DNA of 64,000 nucleotides from assembly GCA_041674745.1 (NCBI GenBank), contig JBAYVD010000002.1:186001-250000 (forward strand), written 5' to 3'. The position numbers and the translations under genes were made by a program. This document shows, in pieces, positions 44,527-53,009 of this stretch. Below the pieces are notes generated by a model. It did not search any database. It worked only from the letters and a program-made list of their open reading frames with translations, and was not told the DNA's origin. This DNA comes from UBA2040 sp041674745 (GTDB lineage: Bacteria; Bacteroidota; Bacteroidia; Flavobacteriales_D; Crocinitomicaceae). Each line of letters starts with the position of its first letter. Position 1 is the first letter of the stretch.

Positions 44527-45129
44527 TTAAAACCAGATAAATCGTTTCTTCTTTTTCTCATTCATGAAAAAGCTATTTTCAAATTCAAAGCTAAAAGGAG
44601 TTCCGCAAAGGATTGTTGGATTACCAAATTTAACTTTCCACGTGTTAAAAGGTAATTGTTTTATTTCATAATTCGAATTGATTTTTTTCAATCCGGCTTC
44701 CAATTCTTCTAATTTTGGATAATCGCCATCGCCCATTAAACATCTATGCAAATCATCAATCAAAATAATCGCTTCTTTGTCTCCTAAATTTTGAGCAATA
44801 ATATCCAATTCTTCTATCAAAGGACATGCTGCGTCTACTTTTGGATCCATTGGATGAGCATCCAGCCAAAATGTGATAGGACCTTCCGCTTTTTGGATCA
44901 TATCGGCTAATAACTCATTGGTATCCCCAAAATACATGTCAATATTTGAAATTCCATTCAAATTTGCTTTAGATAGAGCATAATTTTCAGGATTAATTTC
45001 TACGGTCATTACGTTCTTAAAAAATTGAGAACTTAATTTTGTAGTTTGTCCTTTAAAGGTACCTGTTTCAATGAAAGTATTCGTTTTTGTGGAACACCAC
45101 TCCATGAAGTTTTTACTAAATTCTGACAT
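44527..45129 (-). CDS. Class I SAM-dependent methyltransferase-like protein
   Basis: The 200-residue protein has a Rossmann methyltransferase core. Motif I is FIETGTFKGQTT (near 19-30), the acidic motif II is TVEINPENY, and FWLDAHP sits where a catalytic or metal-binding loop is found in FkbM- and MT24-like families of polysaccharide clusters. The C-terminus is basic (NEKKKKRFIWF). It lies 32 bases upstream of the aldolase gene and 5 bases downstream of a glycosyltransferase-like gene. It may O-methylate a sugar of the surface glycan; the acceptor cannot be told from sequence. Confidence 0.75.
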   Translation of the reverse strand: MSEFSKNFMEWCSTKTNTFIETGTFKGQTTKLSSQFFKNVMTVEINPENYALSKANLNGISNIDMYFGDTNELLADMIQKAEGPITFWLDAHPMDPKVDAACPLIEELDIIAQNLGDKEAIILIDDLHRCLMGDGDYPKLEELEAGLKKINSNYEIKQLPFNTWKVKFGNPTILCGTPFSFEFENSFFMNEKKKKRFIWF

Positions 45130-45134
45130 ATTTA

Positions 45135-45908
45135 TTATTTAATATTTTTTTTTATTTCACTTAAGTTTGCATAGGCATTCATATCAACACTGTTAAAATC
45201 AAAATTCAAAGTAGGTTCTGATAACTCTTGAATTCTATTCTGATAATAACTTTTGAATTCATCTAAATCTTTCAAATCAGGGACCGAATTTGTATAGTAT
45301 CGTCTCGTATCTTTGAATAATTTTTTCATAGCCCTTGCACCGATGAAAGGAATCAAATTTTGTTTGTAATTCGAAGATTGTGTATTGTGCGCTACAATTT
45401 CATAATCGACCATAATTCCTTTTTCATAGGCCGGAACCAATAAGGTATTGATGAAAGAGGCCGCATCCCAAAAACCACCATAAGACTCAGGCAGCGGAAA
45501 AAGTTCTAGAGCAACTTTATTGGGTAACACAGTAACAGAATGATTGATAAACCCGCCAACAGAAATACCTTGAATATTTTTCATTTCATCCCGGAAACCC
45601 GATGGACGGTACATTGCAGGTTGATATTGAGTCAGTTTTGCAATCATCTCATCCAAGGGATTCATTCCGTTTTTAGAAGATAAAAGTATATCGAAATCAA
45701 TAAATAGGTAATAGTCATATTTACCCTTCACATGCTCAAACAAACAGTTTCTATTGAATGCCCAACTTTTTTTTTTGTTGAAGGCAATACAATCTTCACC
45801 TTCTTCAAGATAAGAAACATAAAAGAAATCGTGATCAGAATTTGCAAACAATTCGACATGATGTTTACTCGGTTCTTTTTCGCAAATTTCAAGTATACAA
45901 ACCTTCAT
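45135..45908 (-). CDS. Putative GT-A glycosyltransferase with DxD motif
   Basis: I do not recognise a precise family for this 257-residue protein. The fold pattern is GT-A-like: an N-terminal beta-alpha start (MKVCILEICE), a FNRNCLFEHVKGKYDYYLFIDFDILL segment containing a DxD-type FDFD/IDFDI site near residue 74, and a later GGFWDAASFINTLLVP segment that could contain the acceptor-side acidic residue. It heads the minus-strand operon with the methyltransferase, the aldolase and the HAD gene. It has a -7 element upstream. A nucleotide-sugar glycosyltransferase role is inferred from the DxD and the context. Confidence 0.6.
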   Translation of the reverse strand: MKVCILEICEKEPSKHHVELFANSDHDFFYVSYLEEGEDCIAFNKKKSWAFNRNCLFEHVKGKYDYYLFIDFDILLSSKNGMNPLDEMIAKLTQYQPAMYRPSGFRDEMKNIQGISVGGFINHSVTVLPNKVALELFPLPESYGGFWDAASFINTLLVPAYEKGIMVDYEIVAHNTQSSNYKQNLIPFIGARAMKKLFKDTRRYYTNSVPDLKDLDEFKSYYQNRIQELSEPTLNFDFNSVDMNAYANLSEIKKNIK

Positions 45909-45943
45909 GTAGTGTTGCTTTTAGTACGAATTTGTTAATTTTA

Positions 45944-45951
45944 CAAAATTA
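45944..45951 (-). promoter_or_regulatory. Candidate -7 promoter element of the minus-strand glycan operon
   Basis: On the minus strand this reads TAATTTTG, an exact TAnnTTTG match, 35 bases before the ATG at 45908. The four genes to 42333 would share it. Confidence 0.45.
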
Positions 45952-45983
45952 AAAGATTAATCCTATTTTCCTATTCTGGATCC

Positions 45984-46781
45984 ATGAAAGAAATAATTAA
46001 AAGATTCATTCCTCAAATTCTAATGAGCCAACCGGGCCTTTTAAAAAGAGATAGAAAGCGGATTTCACAATTGAAAGATAAATTCAAAGGACAACGTTGT
46101 TTTATCGTGGGTAACGGGCCCTCCTTAAATGAGTTGGATTTAAGATTATTGAAAGACGAATACAGTTTCGCCGTTAACTCCATTTTCTACAAAACCAAAG
46201 AAATGGGTTATAAGCCTACTTTTTTCGCTGTTGAGGACAATCATATTATCAAAGACAATCTAAAAGAACTAATTGATTATCAATGTGAATACATGTTTTT
46301 TCCCAGTAAATTCAAAAGTCAAATTGGGAAGAGAAGCTACCGCTTTTTTGCGAATTTAGATTATAGTTTTTACGTGAGTAGCAATCGTTTTTTCGAGAAA
46401 TCGCGGTTTTCAAAAGATTGTGCTAAGGAAATTTTCTGTGGTCAAACGGTTACTATGATCAACTTTCAATTGGCTTATTACATGGGTTTTACTGAAATTT
46501 ATTTGATTGGAATGGATTTCAATTATGAAATTCCGGAAAGTGCAATTGTAGATGGGACGGAAATTACAAGTACCGAAGCAGATGTCAACCATTTTCATCC
46601 GGATTATTTCGGGAAAGGAAAAAAATGGAACGATCCAAAATTAGATTTCGTACTCCAAAGTTACAAGTTGGCCAAAGAAGTATTTGAACAAGATGGTCGC
46701 AAAGTATACAATGCTACAGTTGGAGGAAAATTAGAACTTTTTGATAAAATCAATTATTCGGACTTGTTCAAACTCAAATAA
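45984..46781 (+). CDS. MptE-like/DUF115 protein, possible CMP-sugar transferase
   Basis: The 265-residue protein has no signal peptide. It has a Rossmann start CFIVGNGPSLNELDL (near 38-52), an FAVNSIFYKTKEMGY segment, and a YLIGMDFNYEIP strand-loop. This is the pattern annotated as '6-hydroxymethylpterin diphosphokinase MptE-like' (DUF115). The same GNGPSL start and following Asn are found in GT42 sialyltransferases such as Campylobacter CstII, and DUF115 occurs in Maf proteins that transfer nonulosonic acids to flagellin. The CMP-sugar synthetase in the same cluster makes a CMP-ulosonate transferase role attractive, but it is inference. The gene converges with and overlaps the GT2 gene by 8 bases. 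Confidence 0.75.
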   Translation: MKEIIKRFIPQILMSQPGLLKRDRKRISQLKDKFKGQRCFIVGNGPSLNELDLRLLKDEYSFAVNSIFYKTKEMGYKPTFFAVEDNHIIKDNLKELIDYQCEYMFFPSKFKSQIGKRSYRFFANLDYSFYVSSNRFFEKSRFSKDCAKEIFCGQTVTMINFQLAYYMGFTEIYLIGMDFNYEIPESAIVDGTEITSTEADVNHFHPDYFGKGKKWNDPKLDFVLQSYKLAKEVFEQDGRKVYNATVGGKLELFDKINYSDLFKLK

Positions 46782-47703
46782 TTTTATCCAGCTTTTCAAA
46801 AAGCAAACCTCGGCTAACCCAATATCTGAAAAGTAGAATCATTTTTCCTTTTTGCCATTGATTCTTAAAAATATATTGAAAGCACAACACAATACTTCCC
46901 ATCCATTTTACCAATTCTCTCAACAAGGCATTTAAATAGGTTTTATCATTTTTAGCTCGGATTTGTTCACTTCTTCCAGTTCCTAGTGCCTGACGAACGA
47001 TAAAAGCCTTTGTGGTTCGTTCTATCGGAACACAGTGATAAACAATTGCAGAAGGAAGATACTTTACAATGTAATCGCTCTCGCCGTAAATCCGATAAAA
47101 CAAGTCCTTTTCTTCTCCTCCCAATAAATTCCCACCAATTCGACCCAATTCTACATTAAAATTACCAATTCGCTCAAAAACTGCTTTTCGAAAAGACATG
47201 TTTGAACCTCTTGGATAATCCTTTTTCGCATAATTGGATTCGTAAATGAAAGGCGAATCGCTTGGACTATAGAACCCGAGTAAGGAATTTAAATATTTAT
47301 TTTCCCAAGCCGGTTTTATCGTTTCGTAATGAAGTAAAATTTGACCTCCTAACGCTGCGATTTCTTTATTCTTTTCGAACTCATCGACAATAATTTCAAA
47401 GTAGTCTGGAGCAAGAAATGCATCATCATCCAAAAAGGTGATGTAACTTCCATTGGATTCTTTTATTGATCTATTCCTTGCAAACGATAATCCTTGCTCA
47501 AATTCTTCAAAATACAAGAAATGAATGGTTGGATTATCAAGTTTGAATTTTTCACATAGTCCTTTTGTGTTGCCTGGAGAGTTATTATTGACAAGAATAA
47601 CCTCAAACAAATCAGTCGACATGGTTTGTCGTTTGATGCTTTCAAATATTATAGGCAGATACTTTTCTCTGTTATAAGTACAAATAGATGCTGATAATTT
47701 CAT
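46774..47703 (-). CDS. GT2-family glycosyltransferase
   Basis: This 309-residue GT-A enzyme has the N-terminal ASICTYNREKYLP, VILVNNNSPGNT, the GLSFARNRSI helix and the metal-binding DxD-type FLDDDA near residue 92. It also has GGEEKDLFYRI, with the likely catalytic acidic residues. A hydrophobic, basic C-terminal region (WMGSIVLCFQYIF) may associate with the inner membrane. It would transfer a sugar from a UDP- or GDP-sugar to a growing surface glycan. Its last 8 bases overlap the convergent MptE-like gene. The flippase gene is divergent on its other side. Confidence 0.88.
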   Translation of the reverse strand: MKLSASICTYNREKYLPIIFESIKRQTMSTDLFEVILVNNNSPGNTKGLCEKFKLDNPTIHFLYFEEFEQGLSFARNRSIKESNGSYITFLDDDAFLAPDYFEIIVDEFEKNKEIAALGGQILLHYETIKPAWENKYLNSLLGFYSPSDSPFIYESNYAKKDYPRGSNMSFRKAVFERIGNFNVELGRIGGNLLGGEEKDLFYRIYGESDYIVKYLPSAIVYHCVPIERTTKAFIVRQALGTGRSEQIRAKNDKTYLNALLRELVKWMGSIVLCFQYIFKNQWQKGKMILLFRYWVSRGLLFEKLDKII

Positions 47704-47807
47704 TTGAATATAAAGTTAACAAAATTGCGAATTTCTAACATTCAAATAAGAGATTTTAATCACGGCATGGTATTCATATGGTTTACATTCCTAAATTTGT
47801 CTACAAC

Positions 47808-49289
47808 ATGGGAATAGTTCAACGTGATGCATTAAGAACGTCTATCATCAATTATATTGGTTTAGGACTTGGGTATATCAACAAGGTTGTTTTGCTCGTA
47901 CTCTTTTTGAGTCCAGAAGAAGTGGGGTTGATCAATTTAATTCTTGGGGTTGGAATATTATTTGGCCAAGCTGCCAATTTAGGTTCTGTTTTTGCTACTT
48001 GGAAATTCTTTCCGTTTTTCCAAAATAAAGAAAAGCAAAACTTTGGATTTCTTGGTTTAATAATCATTGTTGTGCTCATCGGCATTCTAATTTTCACTTC
48101 TTTGTTTCTCATAATGCAAAATGAGATCACTTATTATTACCAAGACAAAAGTGAATTATTTGCAGAATATGCTTTGTGGGTGATTCCAGTAGGAATTGGA
48201 TTTGTTTTTTATTTGATTTTCGACGGTTATTTGAGGGTAATGTTTATAAATATTGCCTCTGTATTTGCATATGAATTGTTGCTTCGTGTTTGCATTAGTT
48301 TAATTATTCTAGCCTATGGATTTAATTACATAAGTTTCAACTCATTCATCATCTTTCATTGTCTAGCGTATTTTATTCCAGCGTTGTTTTTATTAATTTA
48401 TATCATCAAAATTGGTGAATTCCATGTTCGAGTTAGCTCAATAAAAATCTCAAAACGCTTCAGAAAAATAATCGTGAAGTTCAGCTTATTCTCGTATTTA
48501 AATACTTTCGGTTCGATTGCTGTGTTAACAATTGATACCATCATGATTTCAGCAATGGTTGGATTAGAAGCCACCGGTATTTACACCACGATGATTTATT
48601 TAGTTTCCGCACTTCAGGTTCCCTATCGATCCATGTTGAGAGTAGGGGCGGCTTTGGTGGTGAAATATTGGAAAGAAAAAAATATGGTTGAAATGAATCG
48701 AATTTACAAGCAATTTAGTTCCGTTTCACTTTACATTATCCTGTTTTTATTTTCAGTGGTTTGGATTAATCGACTAGAAATATTCAGTATTTTACCGAAA
48801 ACCTATAAATCTGGAATAAGTGTTTTTGGTTTGATAATGATTGGTCGTATGGTTGACATATTTTTTGGCATTAACACGCTAATTTTAACTTCCTCGAAAA
48901 AATACAGAATTGATTTAATTTTCACAGGCGTTCTTTTTATTGGTGTCTTTTTCTTAAACCTTCTATTTATTCCGAGCTTTGGTATTGATGGTGCCGCCAT
49001 CTCAACTTCTATTGTCACATTAATTTACAGCTTTTTGAGGGTCGGTTATGTTTATTGGGCGTTTCAATTACATCCTTTTGAAAAATCTCAATTATCAATA
49101 ATATTAATTTTTGCTTTTGGCTTACTCACATTGTCATTTTTCCCTGCAAAAGAAGAATTTGATATATTTCTAATAGCATTTAAAACAACAGCATTAGTAG
49201 CCATAACGGTATTACCAATCTATCTATTTAAACTAGAACCGAATACCAATGAATACATCTCGAAGGTTTTACATCGATTCATTAAATAA
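47808..49289 (+). CDS. Oligosaccharide flippase (Wzx/MOP family)
   Basis: The polytopic protein has about 14 transmembrane helices across its length. I choose ATG 47808 (493 residues, beginning MGIVQRDALRTSIINYIGLG), which matches the usual Wzx-like N-terminus in this phylum. An in-frame ATG at 47778 would add ten residues. The ANLGSVFATWKFFPFF and GAALVVKYWKEKN loops are typical of polysaccharide-biosynthesis MOP flippases, which move lipid-linked oligosaccharides across the inner membrane. Its presence next to four transferase-like genes marks this as a surface-polysaccharide or O-glycan cluster. It converges with the DUF1573 gene at a distance of 4 bases. Confidence 0.85.
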   Translation: MGIVQRDALRTSIINYIGLGLGYINKVVLLVLFLSPEEVGLINLILGVGILFGQAANLGSVFATWKFFPFFQNKEKQNFGFLGLIIIVVLIGILIFTSLFLIMQNEITYYYQDKSELFAEYALWVIPVGIGFVFYLIFDGYLRVMFINIASVFAYELLLRVCISLIILAYGFNYISFNSFIIFHCLAYFIPALFLLIYIIKIGEFHVRVSSIKISKRFRKIIVKFSLFSYLNTFGSIAVLTIDTIMISAMVGLEATGIYTTMIYLVSALQVPYRSMLRVGAALVVKYWKEKNMVEMNRIYKQFSSVSLYIILFLFSVVWINRLEIFSILPKTYKSGISVFGLIMIGRMVDIFFGINTLILTSSKKYRIDLIFTGVLFIGVFFLNLLFIPSFGIDGAAISTSIVTLIYSFLRVGYVYWAFQLHPFEKSQLSIILIFAFGLLTLSFFPAKEEFDIFLIAFKTTALVAITVLPIYLFKLEPNTNEYISKVLHRFIK

Positions 49290-49293
49290 AAGA

Positions 49294-49794
49294 TCACTTA
49301 ACAAAGGCTCTAATCTCTAAAGTAACCACTTTCGGTTCCGTGTTGGCTGTTACTGTTACCGTTTTCCGAATTTCATTTTTCATTTCAGGTTTTGGGTGAA
49401 AACCTACCAAAATTTTATCACTCTTTCCTGGAAGAATTGGTTTCTCTGGTTTTTCTGGCGTTGTGCAACCACAACTAGCTGTGACATCTGAAATAATCAA
49501 TGGCTTGTTCCCTGTGTTGGTGACTAGAAAATAAGTTTGGTTGTCGGATTCTGGCTTAACATCGCCAAAATCGTGTTCCATTTTATCAAAGGTCATTGAG
49601 GTTACATTCAATTTTTCCTGTTCCAAACGTTCTAATTCTTCCTTTTCAATACGTTGGATTTCCGCTTTTATTTCTTCATCTGTTTGATCACCAGCCGCCA
49701 GTGCTGAAACCACTTCACCTGACTTTTTATTTGATCCAGAGTCGCAGGAGTAAGTAATCACTAACAAGCCAATAATAACTGTAATTTTATTCAT
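49294..49794 (-). CDS. DUF1573 lipoprotein
   Basis: ATG 49794 gives 166 residues; an in-frame TTG six bases upstream is unlikely. The signal peptide ends in a lipobox (VITYSC), followed by a Ser/Gly-rich linker and a Glu-rich coiled-coil-like helix (about 40-62). An Ig-like DUF1573 domain follows (about 70-165: HDFGDVKPESD, LVTNTGNKPL, SCGCTTPE, TVTVTANTEP). The SCGCT motif is characteristic of the family in Bacteroidota. The fold is ASPM/SPD2-like, and the function is not established. It lies 22 bases after the S41 protease gene and is probably cotranscribed with it. Confidence 0.87.
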   Translation of the reverse strand: MNKITVIIGLLVITYSCDSGSNKKSGEVVSALAAGDQTDEEIKAEIQRIEKEELERLEQEKLNVTSMTFDKMEHDFGDVKPESDNQTYFLVTNTGNKPLIISDVTASCGCTTPEKPEKPILPGKSDKILVGFHPKPEMKNEIRKTVTVTANTEPKVVTLEIRAFVK

Positions 49795-49816
49795 AATCAA
49801 TACTTTAAAAATATAA

Positions 49817-51421
49817 TTAATGCGCTATTGCCAAGTTCATTTTATCGTACGTGTTATTCCGGAGAACTTCAATGGCTCTTTGCAAAATTTCATTGTTTTC
49901 ATTGTAAATTTCGTAAAATTCAGAATATCCAAACATGTCTTGAGCAAAAGTTGCCTTCAAACGACTATCAATTATTTTCTGTGCCTCCTGGTAATCCGTA
50001 TCGGTATATTTAAAATCCGCATTTTCCTTTGCAACAAAATCAAAGAACTCCGTCATCAATTTCTTATCACAGACAAAAGAACTTTTAAACGTGACGAAAT
50101 CAGGATAATTCTTTGTCATTTTCTTTCTATTTGCATTCAAGTAGGTGAGTGCGAAAGAGCTAAAATAACCTCCACGTGCAACAATTTTGTACATTTCGTT
50201 AATGCCTGTTGTATCCAAAGGAACGAACACATCTGGCATAATACCGCCGCCACTATATACCGTTCGATTCGTCAACAAAGTAGAATGTTTCAATGAATCC
50301 GGAAACTTAATGCTATCAACACTTGAAAATTCACCGTTTTTATATCGTTCGGAAATGTCATTTTCATACTTATCGTTGTCCTCGTATGGTTTTTGAATGA
50401 ATCGACCAGAAGGAGTAAAGTATCGAGCTATTGTTAAACGGATTTGAGAACCATCCTTTAAATTAATCGGTCGTTGCACCAAACCTTTACCAAACGTGCG
50501 TCGACCAACGATTAGACCGCGATCCCAATCCTGTATGGCACCCGATACAATTTCACTGGAAGAAGCAGTGTATTCATCCGTTAAAACAACCATTTTTCCT
50601 TCTTCCCACAATCCTTTCACGCCAGCCCTTAAATCTGTTCGTGGTTGCGTTCTTCCTTCTGAATAAACAATTAATTTGTCACCAGATAGAAATTCATCCG
50701 CAATTTCTTGGGCACTGTAAAGCAAACCTCCGCCATTGCCTTGCAAATCCAGTATCAATTCTTTCATACCTTGTTTCTTCAAAGCATCAATACTCGTTCT
50801 GACTTCCTCCAATGAATTTTTAGAAAAACTGTTCAACTTAATATAGCCAATTTCTGGTGTTGCCATATAATAGCTATCCACTGAATATACAGGGATTTTA
50901 TCACGAGTAATCGTGAAATTGATCGACTTTTTTGAATTGCCTCTCAAAACTTCAATTTTTACCTTAGAGCCTTTTTCACCCATTAATTTTTCTCGGACTT
51001 GACCGTTTTTCAATCCAACTCCAGCAACATTTTCCATTTCAATTTTCAGAATTCGATCGCCGGCCAGTAAACCAACTTTTTCAGAAGGTCCACCAGGAAT
51101 GGTTTGAACAACTTGCAAAGTATCTTTTAATATTTGGAAACGAATTCCGATTCCAACAAAGCTTCCGTTGATGCGCTCATTTGCATCGTCAACTTCATCT
51201 TTTGGAATGTAAGACGAATGCGGATCCAATTCATGCAACATCTTCGAAATTGCTTTTTCTGCAAGCGCCTCACCGTCGACATCATCCACATACATTTTGG
51301 TAACATAATTCAAAACTTCATCAAATTTGCCCACTGTATTGGGCTTCGTTTGAGAATAAGCCGAAGTCATTCCCAAAACTAAAAATAGTAACGTTACCTT
51401 TTTTCTTACTGAAATCATCAT
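49817..51421 (-). CDS. S41-family C-terminal processing peptidase (CtpA-like)
   Basis: The 534-residue protein has a signal peptide ending near SAYSQ. A PDZ domain covers about 85-170 (GIRFQI, GDRILKIE). The S41 catalytic core contains LILDLQGNGGG, the serine in DEYTASSSEI (286-290) and the general-base Lys312 in TFGKGLVQ, which give the Ser-Lys dyad. It should cleave C-termini of periplasmic proteins. The gene begins with tandem ATG codons and leads into the DUF1573 lipoprotein gene. It is divergent from the NlpC/P60 gene across about 150 bases. Confidence 0.92.
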   Translation of the reverse strand: MMISVRKKVTLLFLVLGMTSAYSQTKPNTVGKFDEVLNYVTKMYVDDVDGEALAEKAISKMLHELDPHSSYIPKDEVDDANERINGSFVGIGIRFQILKDTLQVVQTIPGGPSEKVGLLAGDRILKIEMENVAGVGLKNGQVREKLMGEKGSKVKIEVLRGNSKKSINFTITRDKIPVYSVDSYYMATPEIGYIKLNSFSKNSLEEVRTSIDALKKQGMKELILDLQGNGGGLLYSAQEIADEFLSGDKLIVYSEGRTQPRTDLRAGVKGLWEEGKMVVLTDEYTASSSEIVSGAIQDWDRGLIVGRRTFGKGLVQRPINLKDGSQIRLTIARYFTPSGRFIQKPYEDNDKYENDISERYKNGEFSSVDSIKFPDSLKHSTLLTNRTVYSGGGIMPDVFVPLDTTGINEMYKIVARGGYFSSFALTYLNANRKKMTKNYPDFVTFKSSFVCDKKLMTEFFDFVAKENADFKYTDTDYQEAQKIIDSRLKATFAQDMFGYSEFYEIYNENNEILQRAIEVLRNNTYDKMNLAIAH

Positions 51422-51585
51422 TCTTTAAAAGTTTAGTCTAAAATTACTAAGTTTTCTCGGCAAATTGGGAAATTGAACTAGCTTGGCTCAAAATAATTGT
51501 TAATCTTTTTTCATAAACATACGAGTGTTGAGAGAAAAGTTCCTACACCCAAAAAATTCATTTTAAAACTTTGTTACTTCGTAAT

Positions 51586-52476
51586 GTGAAAGTGAGACAA
51601 ATCGTATTTTTTATTTCCGTTACCTATTTCTTGTTGAGCGGATTTGCATTTGGGCAGGTAAAACAATTTGATAAATTGGAACAATTATACGCTCAACAGC
51701 ATTACAAATTGGTTTACATGAAATCGGTGAAATTATTGGATCGTCCTGATAATGATTTTTCCATGCTGCCTAAATTTTATAAAAGTTTAAGCTTGTTCCA
51801 GTTAGCAAAAAATGACCGTTGGTTAAGAAGAAATAAAAAGGCACTTTACGAAGCCACAGCTCTGTTTGAAGAAGTGAAAAATTCAAACGATGGGTACAAA
51901 GTTTTTAATGCCCACATTTATGAAATTTCAGCTTTAAAAGAAGATTTGTTTGCTTGGGGAGAAGATTTAAGACGAACGGGGAAAGATGAAACAGCGGATA
52001 CATTAGATAAAATATTGCTTACTTTATTCAATAAAATTCCGAGTATTAACGAAAAAGATAAAATTGTTTTACCGAACAGTACAACAAGCGGTTCCGATTT
52101 ACGCTCCCAAGCCATTGCATTTGCTCAAAAACAAATTGGCGTACCTTATGTTTGGGCAGGAACAACCCCAAAAGGTTTTGATTGCAGTGGATTTACCTGT
52201 TATGTAATGAAAGATTTTGGTATGAATTTGCCAAGAAGAGCTACAGACCAACAAAAATCCGCGAAAAAAGTAAAGGACAAAAACGTTCAAAAAGGGGATT
52301 TGGTATTTTTTAATAATGGCTCTGGCATTAGTCATGTTGGCATCATTGTTTCCGAAAAAGGGGAACCTTTGAAAATGATCCATGCCAGTTCATCCAAAGG
52401 CGTCATTATAACGGATCTCGAATCTTCTGATTATTGGATGAAGCGATTGGATAGTTTCGGAACTTATTTTGATTGA
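51586..52476 (+). CDS. NlpC/P60-family cell-wall hydrolase
   Basis: There is no ATG. GTG 51586 (V-K-V-R-Q) gives 296 residues and starts a signal peptide ending near FAFGQ; GTG 51592 and TTG 51571 are alternatives. An N-terminal helical region of about 150 residues precedes the NlpC/P60 domain. That domain shows YVWAGTTPKGFDCSGF (catalytic Cys), GISHVGIIV (His) and MIHASSSKG (third polar His). The enzyme should cleave D-Glu/meso-DAP peptides in peptidoglycan. Its last 13 bases overlap the convergent membrane-protein gene. The N-terminal region has no recognised domain but may control access to the active site. Confidence 0.88.
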   Translation: MKVRQIVFFISVTYFLLSGFAFGQVKQFDKLEQLYAQQHYKLVYMKSVKLLDRPDNDFSMLPKFYKSLSLFQLAKNDRWLRRNKKALYEATALFEEVKNSNDGYKVFNAHIYEISALKEDLFAWGEDLRRTGKDETADTLDKILLTLFNKIPSINEKDKIVLPNSTTSGSDLRSQAIAFAQKQIGVPYVWAGTTPKGFDCSGFTCYVMKDFGMNLPRRATDQQKSAKKVKDKNVQKGDLVFFNNGSGISHVGIIVSEKGEPLKMIHASSSKGVIITDLESSDYWMKRLDSFGTYFD

Positions 52477-52961
52477 AAACGAAACAGTCGTACTAAAATC
52501 ACACTGGATAAAATTCCCAAAACAATTCCTTCCAGCAACAATACTTGCGTATTTTTAACGTAGAACAAAATAGGAATACTTGCCAATAAACATCCGACTA
52601 AGTACAAATAATCCAATTTATTCTGGAAAATGTGCTTGGCTGAATAAACGAAAAGAGACATTAAAAACAGGAAAATAGCGGTTCCAAAGAGGACATTCCA
52701 ATAATTTTTAAATATGGAAGGAAATAGGAAGCCAGCTGCGGTGAACAAATAGAGTAGGCCGCCTAGCCCCAAAAGAACATTTTGAAATTTCATACGAATA
52801 GGAAACTGCAACAAGGTATTCCAAAATACCAAAACTCCAGTAAAACCAACGAAAATAAACTTGGAAGATTTGATGAATTCATCATTGATCAACATACTCG
52901 AAACACCATAAACCAAAAGGGCTAAATGCAAATAAAGCAGAAAACGCAGGATTAATTTCAT
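52464..52961 (-). CDS. Small polytopic membrane protein of unknown function
   Basis: The 165-residue protein has about five or six transmembrane helices (near 4-22, 34-52, 60-82, 86-110, 118-133 and 138-158) and few polar loops. It has no recognised family. Its basic termini suggest both ends are cytoplasmic. It overlaps the 3' end of the NlpC/P60 gene by 13 bases and starts 48 bases after the ureohydrolase gene on the same strand, so it could be read through from the speDE transcript. Confidence 0.65.
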   Translation of the reverse strand: MKLILRFLLYLHLALLVYGVSSMLINDEFIKSSKFIFVGFTGVLVFWNTLLQFPIRMKFQNVLLGLGGLLYLFTAAGFLFPSIFKNYWNVLFGTAIFLFLMSLFVYSAKHIFQNKLDYLYLVGCLLASIPILFYVKNTQVLLLEGIVLGILSSVILVRLFRFQSK

Positions 52962-53009
52962 CTCGGAAAATTCAATTTAGCATTTAAGGCAACAAGATAG
53001 AAAAAATTC

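Noticed and set aside
41666..49289. Glycan cluster as a recently acquired island bounded by mobile elements
   Set aside because: No transposase, integrase, tRNA or flanking repeat is visible, and the base composition looks like that of its neighbours by eye.
49820..50296. A 158-codon open frame antisense to the S41 protease gene
   Set aside because: It is fully contained in a confident gene on the other strand and rich in Cys, Ile and Phe. No evidence of its own.
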